DNA of 11,262 bases, taken from NCBI GenBank assembly GCA_003990745.1, contig RBNI01006499.1:1-11262 (forward strand), given 5' to 3'. Source of the DNA: Jimgerdemannia flammicorona. Its lineage: Eukaryota; Mucoromycota; Endogonomycetes; Endogonales; Endogonaceae. Position numbers and translations under genes: made by a program. Of this stretch, positions 1 to 7,858 are shown piece by piece. Position 1 is the first letter of the stretch. Each line of letters starts with the position of its first letter. The notes beneath the pieces are model-generated. The model had not been told where the DNA came from, made no database searches, and worked only from the letters and a program-made list of their open reading frames with translations.

Positions 1-148
1 TTTTAAAAAAAAAAAATCTATTTTAATTAATTAACAATCTTCAGTCATCTAAAACAATTTGCTTCAGCCAACTGAAAAAAGAGCACATACTATAGCAAAC
101 TCTAAAATATACTAGATTATTGTAAATATTGCATTTTAATATATATAG
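1..148. other. AT-rich flank left of element 1
   Basis: This is the sequence outside the left LTR of element 1. It is very AT-rich, with an A-run near position 5 and TA-rich stretches at 139-147, and no coding signal was seen. The five bases next to the LTR (144-148, TATAG) are the candidate target-site duplication for element 1. Its partner copy would lie beyond the right edge of this window, after element 2 and the remaining end of the split LTR. Confidence 0.6.
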
Positions 149-354
149 TATCATATAGTGGTCACTGAGTCCTTCAAATATACTAGATTCTCTTCAAGAT
201 GTATCTCTTAGACTAACTCAAGTTTGTTATAAGCAAGTTCTTATTGGAGTGCCTTCCCAAGGTCTTATAGTCCTCAAAATTCTTATCTTTAACTGTCTTA
301 TTATCTCTTAGATTGCTTGTAAGGAAGTGTATATATTGTACTGAGAAAACTGAC

Positions 355-387
355 TTTATTTCAGAGAAAATAAGAGGGGTATTTATA
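355..387 (-). promoter_or_regulatory. TATA box and poly(A) signal in the 3' LTR of element 1
   Basis: On the minus strand TATAAATA is at 387-380 and AATAAA at 360-355, about 20 bases downstream. This spacing is usual for an LTR whose R region begins about 30 bases after the TATA box and carries the polyadenylation signal. It sets U3 as roughly 1704-360 and U5 as the last 200 bases or so. The same arrangement occurs in the right LTR and in element 2. Confidence 0.65.
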
Positions 388-486
388 TAAAATATAATTT
401 AATAATTACTAAGATATAAAGCTAAATATAAATTCCAATAACTAAAACTACTAAGTTCCAGGGTCAGTACTGATGGTTGTATAGAT

Positions 487-620
487 TCAGAATGCTAGTA
501 TGATTCAATATCACATCAGAATACCAGTGCTGGTATTATTTAGTATTACATCAAAATACCAGTGCTGGAATAATTCTGCATTACCTCAGAATGCCAGTAC
601 TGGCATTATCCAGTGGAACA
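487..620 (-). repeat. 35-bp tandem repeats with palindromic core in U3 (left copy)
   Basis: Three units of exactly 35 bp (516-550, 551-585, 586-620) and a shorter 29-bp unit (487-515) lie head to tail. Each full unit begins TCARAAT and has a core of the form CCAGTRCTGG. In units 2 and 4 this extends to an 18-base perfect palindrome (521-537 region and 590-607). The array sits between the ORF3 stop and the TATA box, about 100-230 bases upstream of TATA on the minus strand. That is where an enhancer-like binding array would be expected. Confidence 0.8.
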
Positions 621-626
621 AGGGAC

Positions 627-2013
627 TTAGAGCAGAATGTTCAAGACCATAGAGGCTTCATCCTTGTCATCAGAGGTCAGAATATCTTTAAAGGAGATGA
701 GGTCCACAAACTCATCATATAGATTGCACATCTCGCATACTTCACATGCTACAATGTCACATGGGATGACATCATCACTGATGATGTCATCACGTTCAGT
801 GGCGGCGGGAATAAGGAGATCTGGAGCTACTAGTCTATAAGGTTCTCTTCCAAAAAATAGGGAACAAATATGGGGTCTTGGGGAGATCTAACCTGGATGC
901 TTAGGCCTTGGAATACTGAGATCAATCCTTACAGGAATTGGTCTGGGTTGTCCTGGAGGATAGGATGTCAGAAGTTTTCTATTTCATCACTATTGAGGTG
1001 ATAGTGGACCAGGCTTCTGTAGCCACCCTGGCTTCTAGTGCATTGATATGGTGGGATGACAGGTCTCTGAAGTCTGAGACTCTGATATACTCTAAGTTGG
1101 AGATCAACCATGGTGCATGCCTGAAGATCTGATGGATCTTCTTAGCTGTTCTTGTCTCATCTATATCCATAGGAGTGGTATCTTATAGCTCTTGAGGGCT
1201 GGCCTGTGGGAACTCTCAGCAGAGGAAGTTTTCTATTTCGTACTCCTGCTACATTTGGAGACATTCGGTAGCAATGGTGATCCTTATTTCCATTTCATAG
1301 TAGTAGAGGATATAATGATAAGGGTCACCAGTACCCAGGTTGATACTAGGAGTCCTTCTTGAGCAGGTTCTCATAGCTCTTCTGATGTCTTGGAACATCC
1401 TTTCTTCAACTGAGATGTCTTAGTAGTTTCTTGACCTTGAGGTTTGGCAGACAGCAAGTATTTTGTTTATAGTAAATCTTTGAGCTATTTTGGGATTGGT
1501 GGGTCTTGTTAGTTGCTACTACTGCAGTTCCTTGATCCTTCTTTTATATTCCTCAGGATGCTTGTATTTCTGGTTACAATGACTCACAGTTGGTCATCAT
1601 TGCTCATCTTGTATGCCATATGATCTTCTTGTACTCCAATCTGGTGGCTTGCAAGGAAAGACTGTCTCCTATGCTAATGTCATCATTCTGGAGTCACTAT
1701 TACATCTTCCTCCTAAATAAGGATCTTCCTGAGCATCCTTTTTCATTGGTCCAGTCCTGAAAAATTTGCTGATCTCATAATCTCTGGTAAGGGGTCGAAA
1801 AGTGGTGTTTATGGGCTGGTGTCTTCTCTTTGTATTTTGGCATAATGGTGAAGAGTCGCTCTCTTCATATAGAGCAAGGGCCTGATTCTGATCTTGACCA
1901 ATCAGTTGACAGTTCAAACTCCTCTGACTTCGAAAGTCTCACAGATGAGTAGTTGCTAGTGCTATATCTCTTAGAGAATGGTCCAGACAGATAGCCTGCT
2001 GATCACAGGACAT
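627..2013 (-). pseudogene. ORF3 of element 1: unknown protein running from the internal region into the 3' LTR
   Basis: I do not recognise this protein. One minus-strand frame runs from an ATG at 2013, downstream of the integrase end near 2069, across the polypurine tract and LTR edge at 1704, to a TAA at 627-629. Two one-base losses in this copy (near 995 and 826) are corrected by the right LTR, giving about 460 residues. In-frame stops (1937 region, 1669, 1599-1594, 1521-1516, 1420, 1244 region, 1221 region, 1183, 929) are mostly explained by CAA, CAG or CGA changes. Visible traits are a basic, Gln-rich part after an SHC...KYKHPEEYKRR stretch, a central YIRVSDFRDLSS segment, and an acidic C-terminus ending LNILL. 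I see no membrane segment or signal peptide. An alternative is that the first 100 codons are chance and only the U3 part is coding. Confidence 0.6.
1705..1714 (-). other. Polypurine tract of element 1
   Basis: On the minus strand AGGAGGAAGA (1714-1705) directly precedes the LTR start TGTAATAG at 1704. A purine run at this place primes plus-strand DNA synthesis in LTR elements. It also fixes the LTR edge, which the truncated right LTR cannot show. Unusually, the tract appears to lie inside the ORF3 reading frame. Confidence 0.75.
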
Positions 2014-2068
2014 GCTGTTACAATTTGCAGACTAGAACCTTGTGGGCAGTCATTACATTTTGCTTTTC

Positions 2069-3270
2069 TTATATAGGTTTGTGGTACTTCTTGAGTCTGT
2101 TCCTGTATACTATAGTAGGCAGTATGGTCTCTGAGATTTTTCTAAGCCAGAAGGTGGTTATCTTGATATCTTGCACATAGAAGGGTCCTTTCCATTTGGG
2201 CTCCAGTTTTCATGACCATGAGGCTTCTACCATATTTCAATACAGTAGAACTTTGTCTCCAATTTGGATGGATTCTAGGGCCTTGTAATTCTTTTTCACA
2301 TTCTTCCTTGTCAGTGCTTGTGACTTGGTGATGTAATCTTCAGCCTTCTTCCTGATTTGGTGTAGTCTCCAGATTTCTGCATTAATCTGTCTCCAAGTTA
2401 GGTCTAAATTTGTGGCTGAGGTTCTATCAGAATCTTCTTCTCTGAAGAGCAGCTCTCTTGGAGTAAAGTGTGTGCTCTGTGACCATATGTCTTATAGGAC
2501 AGAGAGAGCAGTTGGAAGATAGTTATTCCAATTCTCATATATCTTTGAGATTTTTGCTAAGATGTTCTTGAGGGTCTTGTTGGTTCTCTCTGTCTGTCTA
2601 TTTCCTTGAGGGTGGTATGTGGTGGTCTTGATGTGCTGGATCTTGTATTTCTGATACATTATCTCATGGAATCTATTGACAAATTATGTACCATGGTCTG
2701 TTGTGATTTGCTTCAGTGTCTTGTAGCAGCAGATGATTTCTTGGTGCAGGAAGTCAGCTATAGAGAGGGCATTGGCTTCTTTTAATGCTCCTGCCTCTAT
2801 TTATTTGGTGAAGAGGTCTATAATAACTATAATATAGTGGTTTCCTGATAGTGTTACTGGTAGTGGCCCAATGATATCCATTGCAATGTGGTAGAAGGGG
2901 ATAGGCTCAATTCTTGATGACCCAGGTGCTGGTCTTGCTGATCTTGTTTCTGTTTTTAGCACTTGTCACACTCTTTGACAAATTGGTACAGGTCTTCTTC
3001 TATTTTGGGCCACCACATGGTTCTTCTTGCTTTGTCATATGTATTGGTTCCTCTTAAGTGTCCTTGCTTGTGTACTTCCTTCATTACTTGATACTTTTTG
3101 TGTTCAGGTATTACTAGCTTTCCTCCTTTTCTGAGTGTAGTGTTGTCTAGTTCAAACTGTTTCCAAGTCTGGTTGATGATAGTGATTGTCCAGGGTTTGA
3201 GGTAGTTGGGAATCTTCCACTGCTCAAGGTAGCTGATTAATCCATAGTATAGCTCCTTATTCATGTTGAA
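2069..3270 (-). pseudogene. Integrase of element 1 (zinc-binding, DDE core and GPF module; frameshifted)
   Basis: Integrase inserts the cDNA into the genome in the nucleus. The N-terminal HHCC zinc domain is visible at about 3070-2956 (VHKQGH...CDKC). Directly after CDKC a one-base change shifts the frame. The next frame carries the core: AMDIIGPLP (first catalytic Asp, about 2883), TDHGT (second Asp, about 2692) and YHPQGNRQTERTN (catalytic Glu, about 2590). A C-terminal IGDKVLLY and WKGPF.V module follows at about 2265-2185, ending near YRNRLKKYHKP and TAA at 2069. No chromodomain is seen after it. In-frame stops are at 2801, 2684, 2492, 2237 and 2210. The last two read as CGA-to-TGA in YRN and SRK. 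All catalytic residues survive but the gene is clearly dead. Confidence 0.88.
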
Positions 3271-3289
3271 TGGTCTTGATGGGGGTGTT

Positions 3290-3690
3290 TTGGGGTATCC
3301 TTGAGAGTGTATTGGCATTGGTGTTGGTCTTTCCTGAGCAGTACTTGATAGTACAGTTATACTCTTACAGCCTGTAGATCCATCTAGCATATATTCCTTT
3401 GGAGTTCAGAGTGTGGAATAGCCAGGCAAGAGCAGAGTGGTCTGTTTGAATGGTGAAGTATTTCCTGGCTAGGTAGTAGTGGAACTTGTCTACTGCCCAG
3501 ACTACTGCTAAGCATTTGAGCTTGTATGACTTGTAGTTCTGTTCTGCTCTGCAGATACCTTGGCTTACATAGAAGATGACATATTCATGTCCATCTTTCT
3601 TCTAAGCTAGGACTGCTCTAAGTCCTATAGTACTTATATCTGTCTGCAGGATGAATTCTAGATTCCAATCTAGTCTTCTGAGGATAGGTG
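3290..3690 (-). pseudogene. RNase H domain of element 1 Pol
   Basis: RNase H removes the RNA strand of the RNA-DNA hybrid during reverse transcription. It continues in the RT frame. Seen in order are QTDISTIGLRAVLA (first acidic residue), CRAEQNYKSYKLKCLAVVWAV (second acidic region), TDHSALAWL (third Asp), and KTNTNANTLSR. In the last motif the usual Asp of ADALSR is Asn, a likely G-to-A change. Stops lie at 3602-3604 and 3365-3367. After about 3290 the coding signal moves to another frame, in which the integrase N-terminus is read, so an indel lies between the two domains. It is inactive as it stands. Confidence 0.85.
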
Positions 3691-3739
3691 CTTGGGTCAA
3701 CCTGGTCTTGAGTTCATTGAAGGTTTCTTGGCACTCCTT

Positions 3740-4690
3740 GGTCCATTTGAATTTGGTTTCCTTCTTCAGTAGCTCATAGATAGGTGCTGCAATATTGGAA
3801 TATCTTTTGATGAATCTTCTGTAGTAGCTGGCCAGTCCAAGGAAGACATGGACTTCTGTGGTTGTTCTGGATCTCGAGTAGACTGCAACAGTCTCAATCT
3901 TCATGGGGTCTGTATGGATTTCAGTTTGGTTGATGAGGTGTCCTAGGTAGGCAATTTCTTGAGCTACAAACTTGCATTTCTTAGGCTTGATGTAAAGGCC
4001 ATACTCCTTGAGCTTCTTGAGGGCTAGCTGTATGTGATTGACATATTCCCATACAGTATTACTGAAGATGATCACATCATCAACATAGACAAAGAGCCAT
4101 TTTCCAATCTTGTTACTGAAGACTCTGTTCATCATTCACTGGAAACTTGCTGGGGTATTGCACATTCCAAATGGCATTCACAGGTAGATATAGGTGGCAT
4201 CAGGTGTGATGAAGGCTGATTTCTCACTGACATCTTATGTGAGACCTATCTGATGGAAGCCTGAGAACAGATCCAAGGTGGTGTAGGATTTGGCTTTGCT
4301 TCCAAGGGTGGTAAGGATTTCTTGAATATTTGGTAAGAGCTGCCTATCCTTCTTGGTGATGGTATTGAGCTTCCTGTAGTCAATGCAGAGTCTTGGTACA
4401 AACTTTCCAGATTTGCTTCCTTTCTTCAGAGTAAGGATAATGGGTGAGGCCCAGGGGCTGATAGCTTGCTTGATGATTCCAGCTTCTTCTATTTTCTTGA
4501 GTTCTACTTACAGCCACTCTCTGTAGGCAGGTGGTATGGGTCTGGCTTTCTGGTAGATGGGCTTGGTATCACCAGTGTCAACTTCATAATAGTACTTGGG
4601 TTCTTGATTGTAGATATCCCTAAAGTCTGTAGTAAGTACTTCTTTGTTCTGGTGCAGGATCTTGAGAAGTTGTTCCTCTAGGGGAAAGTT
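3740..4690 (-). pseudogene. Reverse transcriptase of element 1 Pol
   Basis: This is the RNA-dependent DNA polymerase that copies the element RNA in virus-like particles. It is in the same frame as the dUTPase upstream and RNase H downstream. Landmarks are AREWL-type N-terminal motifs (PIPPAYREWL, about 4550-4511), LCIDYRKLN (about 4385), TLDLFSGFHQI with the first catalytic Asp (about 4270), MPFGMCNTPASFQ (about 4175), FVYVDDVIIF with the active-site YVDD (about 4090), then KKCKF and YLGHLI (about 3990-3945). LGLASYYRRFI (about 3830) is typical of the Ty3/gypsy RT-RNase H connection. Stops are at 4508, 4235, 4178 and 4136. The codon at 4178 sits where Trp or Arg is expected, and the one at 4136 where FQRMMN is usual (CGA-to-TGA). 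Confidence 0.93.
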
Positions 4691-4769
4691 TTCTCCAATA
4701 GTATATGTATACTTGTTCTGGTCCTTATCTTTCTTGTGTTCAAGTTCGGTAATCTTGGTGACAGTATAG

Positions 4770-5155
4770 GCTCCTCTTCCAGTAGATCCAAAGTCTTGTT
4801 CTCCTCTCTTTGTCTTGATGAGTTCAATGGCTTCTATGATCTTGGGCTTCTTAACTTCGTGGATCAGCATCTGGCTAATCTTGTCATGCTTCTTGACTTC
4901 AAATGGAGTAGTGGAGTTGTAATTCCTGACTATGAGAAAGATCTCACCAGTGTAATCAGGGTCAATTACTCCTCCTTTACCTGAGATTTTGCTTTTGGCC
5001 AGACTGCTCCTGGTCTTGATGATTCCAGCATGGTTCTTTGGTAACTTGACTCCAATTTCAGTGCCAAGTAGGGTGGTGGTCTGTAGTTCAAGGGTAGCAT
5101 CTTGAATGCTGGTAAGATCCATTTCTATGGCTCCTTCAGTCTTGTATTCTGAGAT
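4770..5155 (-). pseudogene. dUTPase domain of element 1, between protease and RT
   Basis: This domain hydrolyses dUTP to dUMP, lowering uracil incorporation in new DNA. All five motifs of the trimeric dUTPase family can be placed: motif 1 EGAIEMDL (the usual Gly before the hydrophobic-Asp-Leu is Glu, a possible GGA-to-GAA change), motif 2 KTRSSLA, motif 3 GVIDPDYTGEI with the catalytic Asp and Tyr, motif 4 HDKISQMLI, and the C-terminal P-loop-like motif 5 RGEQDFGSTGRG (about 4807-4772). The domain itself has no stop from 5155 to 4770. It is fused in frame to RT downstream. A related dUTPase occurs in element 2, but before the protease rather than after it. Family assignment is firm; activity is doubtful. 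Confidence 0.92.
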
Positions 5156-5479
5156 CTTGGCTTCAGGGTGAAACTTCTTGACCTTGAGGGTGATGTCTGA
5201 TTCTTGTTCCTCTTCATTGTCACTGTCAGCTTGAAGCTCTGGGGGCTTGCCATCTTCTTCAGCTTTCCTTTTTGCTTCAGCGGCTTCTTGCTCATATTTC
5301 TGTTAGCAGATTTTTCTGACTTTGCTGATACAGGACCAGCAGTCATTTAGGTATTCAGAGCAGTACATCCTAGTACCATGGGGGCATCTTCCTTGAGAGG
5401 CATAGCCATTGATAATCTTGTTGTACCACTGCTCATCTGTGAGCTTGAGTGTCTTGTTCTTAAGACCTCTGTGTCCTCT
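5156..5479 (-). pseudogene. Unrecognised Cys-rich segment plus charged linker before dUTPase (element 1)
   Basis: This is in the Pol frame, open from 5479 and leading directly into dUTPase. The first part reads LTDEQWYNKIINGYASQG followed by six Cys or His within about 30 residues (CPHG, YCSEY, CWSC, KIC; about 5395-5306), which suggests zinc binding. A TAA at 5303-5305 (CAA in the likely parent) interrupts it. The second part is a highly charged linker rich in Lys, Glu and Ala (KYEQEAAEAKRKAEED, then DSDNEEEQESD). I do not recognise the Cys-rich part. The protease before it is in another frame, and the switch is near 5480. Confidence 0.6.
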
Positions 5480-5482
5480 TTA

Positions 5483-6003
5483 TCTCCTTCCTCCATGTCT
5501 GATAGGACTCCTTTATGAACATTGATAGAGACTCATATCTTTCTTCCTCTGTAATTGATCTGCATCTTCTGGGCATTGAGGTCAATAATGGCCTTGGCCT
5601 TGTGAAGCCATTGGTTACCAATGAGGATGTCATAGTTGGTGGTACTTATAACAATTACATCTACTGGGATGGTAGCTCCTCCTATCTTGATGGGGACTTC
5701 TCAGATTTTGCCAAGGGGGGTAGCTTGTATACTATCTGCTATGACATAGACCATCTTAGTAGACTCTTTAATATTCCAGCCTAGGCAGTCAATTGTCTTC
5801 TTACTTATGAGGCATCCTCTAGCACCAGTATCAATGATGGCATCAAAGATACAGTCTTCGATCTGGCAGGTGGTATAGGCTGATATCTTGTACTGGTCTT
5901 TGGATTCTTCACCTGAGTTCTCAGATTCTTTCTGTGCATTGTGAGCTTCTACAATCTTGTACTCTTGATTCTTGGTGGTAGTTGTAAGTCCTACTCTCAA
6001 CTG
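5483..6003 (-). pseudogene. Aspartic protease of element 1
   Basis: This retropepsin-like protease would cut the Gag-Pol polyprotein. The active-site motif is AIIDTGARGCLISKK (about 5835-5790). The second half has the usual ILIGNQWLHKAKAIIDL (about 5620-5570), which matches the ILG.NWL part of the family. It follows Gag in the same frame after a TAG at 6004-6006. Stops at 5701 and 5533 both fit CGA-to-TGA (GKIRE and RKIRV). After about 5480 the coding frame shifts by minus one into the Cys-rich and dUTPase segment. Confidence 0.85.
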
Positions 6004-7254
6004 CTATCTGAAGGCAGGGACTTTGGCTAGCTGTCCAAAGGTAGCATTGACCTTCTGTTCCTTGAGATCCTTGTAGATATCATACTGGTGGATCTTGGTT
6101 TTGTGCAGCTTCTGTTCCTTCTTGCTTTCACTTTCTCCTAAGACTGGAGTAGTGCCTTCAATAATTTGGCAGGCAGCTTCATCTAACTCCATATCTTGAT
6201 CAATCTCCTTGGGTTGGGTCTTGCTTTGAATAGTGACAGCTGGGGTCTTCTTTGGTCTTCCAACTGGCTTACTGTTGCTCTTCTTGTCATAGGGCTTGGA
6301 CCAGATTCTGGTATCTTTAATAGTAGGATAGAATTCAAGCTCCTTGTAGTATTCTTCATCATCAGTGTCACCAATCTCCTTGATGACTACTGTATTGGTT
6401 TGTTCTCTAGTTCTGCTAGCATTGCTTGGTTGGGCTTTGTGTCTTGTTTTGGTCATGCAATTCTTTGCATAGTGGCCTTCTTCTCCACATCTGAAGCATG
6501 TGATATTACATTCTTCTATAGCAGCTACAAATCTCTGCACTGGTCTCCTGTTGGTACTTCGGACTTCTCTAATAACATCATCAAGGTGTGCAGTCATCTT
6601 GGTGAACTGCTTGGTGAGTTCCTCCACTGGGTCAGCTTTGGCTGTCTTGGGGGTAGGTGGGATTGGTTGTCTATTTACAACTATAGTGGGTATGATACTA
6701 GTTGGCTTTGATGGCTCCATCTTGATGCCAGTTATTTTCTCCATTGAGTGTTCGGCAGGGTGTCTGGCAGTTCAATATCTCTATGCAAAGACCACTTTCT
6801 GATCAAGAGTCAGTGCAGCTGGGGTAGACCGAATTGCTAGGGCAATTTCAGGGTGAACTCCTTTAAGGAAGGTTAAATCCACTATTTGTTCCTTAAGGCG
6901 GTCATCATAGCTAGCCAAGACAATCTGGTGGCAGATTTGGATATAGAATGAGTTGGGATCTTCACTAAGTCTCTGGCAGATAGTATTGAGTTGATCCTTA
7001 AGAGCTTGCTTGATCTCTTTGATATAGTATGTTATTCTGAGGAAGGCCTTTATGTTGGTAAGTTTGGCTGCACCAGTATCAGCAATGGTGGCTGTATTGA
7101 ACTTGTCTCTGGTAGGTCCTCTGAGGCTGACTGGTAGAAGGGCCAATTATGTATCTATACTAAGGACTTGTACAGCAGCAAATTGTTCAAAGTTTTCAAT
7201 GAAGGTTAGGATTGACTCTTTAGTAGTATATCTATAGAATGTGAGGGGGTACAT
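6004..7254 (-). pseudogene. Gag of element 1 with CCHC zinc knuckle
   Basis: Gag is the structural protein that packages the element RNA. I chose ATG at 7254 as the start because it is the first ATG in frame; the frame itself is open from the TGA at 7321. The N-terminal capsid-like part contains SILTFIENFEQF and LALLPVSLRGPTRDKF, typical of the retrotransposon Gag family. The C-terminal part has a zinc knuckle, CFRCGEEGHYAKNC (about 6495-6455), then an acidic and basic tail with an AT-hook-like VGRPKKTPA. The full frame is about 416 residues. Stops are at 7147 (TAA), 6781 (TAG), 6772 (TGA) and 6004 (TAG, before the protease). The last has the context TAG CAG TTG, similar to known leaky stop contexts, so it might be original rather than damage. 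Confidence 0.85.
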
Positions 7255-7360
7255 TTCTATCTTATCTTGAATTCTTGCAGAGGTGACTCTTGTAGTTAGA
7301 GTAGTTATTGTGGGAGTTGTTCATTTTTTAGCTTAAAAGTGAGGAATTCGTCTTGAATCA

Positions 7361-7377
7361 CCAGCCAATAGGCACCA
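7361..7377 (-). other. Primer-binding-site candidate of element 1
   Basis: On the minus strand, three bases after the LTR end (TGACA at 7385-7381), the sequence reads TGGTGCCTATTGGCTGG. TGG at the start matches the CCA tail of a tRNA, and the position is right for minus-strand priming. The tRNA cannot be named from this window. Confidence 0.6.
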
Positions 7378-7586
7378 AGTTGTCACATAGTGGTCACTGA
7401 GTCTTTCAAATATGTCAGATTCTCTTCAAGATATATCTCTTAAACTAACTCAAGTCTGTTATAAGCAAGTTCTTATTGGAGTGCCTTCCCAAGGTCTTAT
7501 AGTCCTCAAACTTCTTATCTTTAACTATCTTGTTATCTCTTAGATTGCTTGTAAGGAAGTGTGTGTATTGCACTGAGAAGACTGAC

Positions 7587-7619
7587 TTTATTTCAGAGAA
7601 AATAAGAGAGGTATTTATA
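7587..7619 (-). promoter_or_regulatory. TATA box and poly(A) signal in the 5' LTR of element 1
   Basis: On the minus strand TATAAATA is at 7619-7612 and AATAAA at 7592-7587. This would be the promoter for the genomic RNA of element 1, with transcription starting near 7590. Both motifs are unchanged from the left copy although neighbouring bases differ. No experimental start is known, so the call rests on motif and spacing only. Confidence 0.65.
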
Positions 7620-7718
7620 CAAAATATAATTCAATGATTGCTAAAATATAAAGCTAAATATAAATTCCAATAACTAAAACTACTAAGTTCTAGGATTAGT
7701 ACTGATGGTTGTACAGAT

Positions 7719-7852
7719 TCAGGATACTGGTATAATTCAGTGTTACATCAGAATACTGGTACTGGTATTATTTAGTATTACATCAAAATACCAGTACTAG
7801 AATAATTCTGCATTACCTTAGAATGCCAGTGCTGGCATTATCTAGTATAACA
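7719..7852 (-). repeat. 35-bp tandem repeats with palindromic core in U3 (right copy)
   Basis: This is the counterpart of the left array, with the same unit lengths (29, 35, 35, 35: 7719-7747, 7748-7782, 7783-7817, 7818-7852). Here the last unit keeps a perfect palindrome (AATGCCAG TG CTGGCATT), while unit 2 has lost symmetry to a tandem ACTGGT repeat. The array is upstream of the TATA box at 7619. A role in binding a dimeric regulator is an inference from position and symmetry. Confidence 0.8.
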
Positions 7853-7858
7853 AGAGAC

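Larger units (their letters stand above)
149..1704 (-). repeat. Element 1 3' LTR (left copy, complete)
   Basis: This is a 1556-bp direct repeat of 7381-8900. On the minus strand it begins TGTAATAGTGAC directly after a purine tract. It ends at 149, where the right copy reads TGTCAC on the plus strand and this copy reads TATCAT (two transitions). The ends form an imperfect inverted repeat. The left copy is two bases shorter than the right over the shared part, which is explained by single-base losses near 995 and 826. The LTR is unusually long because its U3 contains about 360 codons of ORF3. Confidence 0.93.

Noticed and set aside
105..189. A 14-base stretch AAATATACTAGATT shared by the left flank and the left LTR but altered in the right LTR
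   Set aside because: It is short and AT-rich, with no further similarity around it, so chance is the simpler reading.
637..840. Plus-strand frames in the LTRs (637-840 and 7869-8093) that resemble each other
   Set aside because: They are similar only because the LTRs are repeats. The minus-strand frame carries the longer, continuous coding signal.
1669..2069. A chromodomain after the integrase of element 1
   Set aside because: No aromatic-cage chromodomain pattern is visible in any frame. The region instead joins ORF3. The Pol frame here also reads with several stops and was judged less likely to be coding.
6196..6802. Long open frames on the plus strand opposite element 1 Gag (171 and 100 codons), and others at 4034-4984 and 5515-5784
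   Set aside because: They lie antisense to recognisable Gag, protease, dUTPase and RT domains, resemble no known family, and arise because Gln/Lys/Asp-rich genes leave few stops on the opposite strand.
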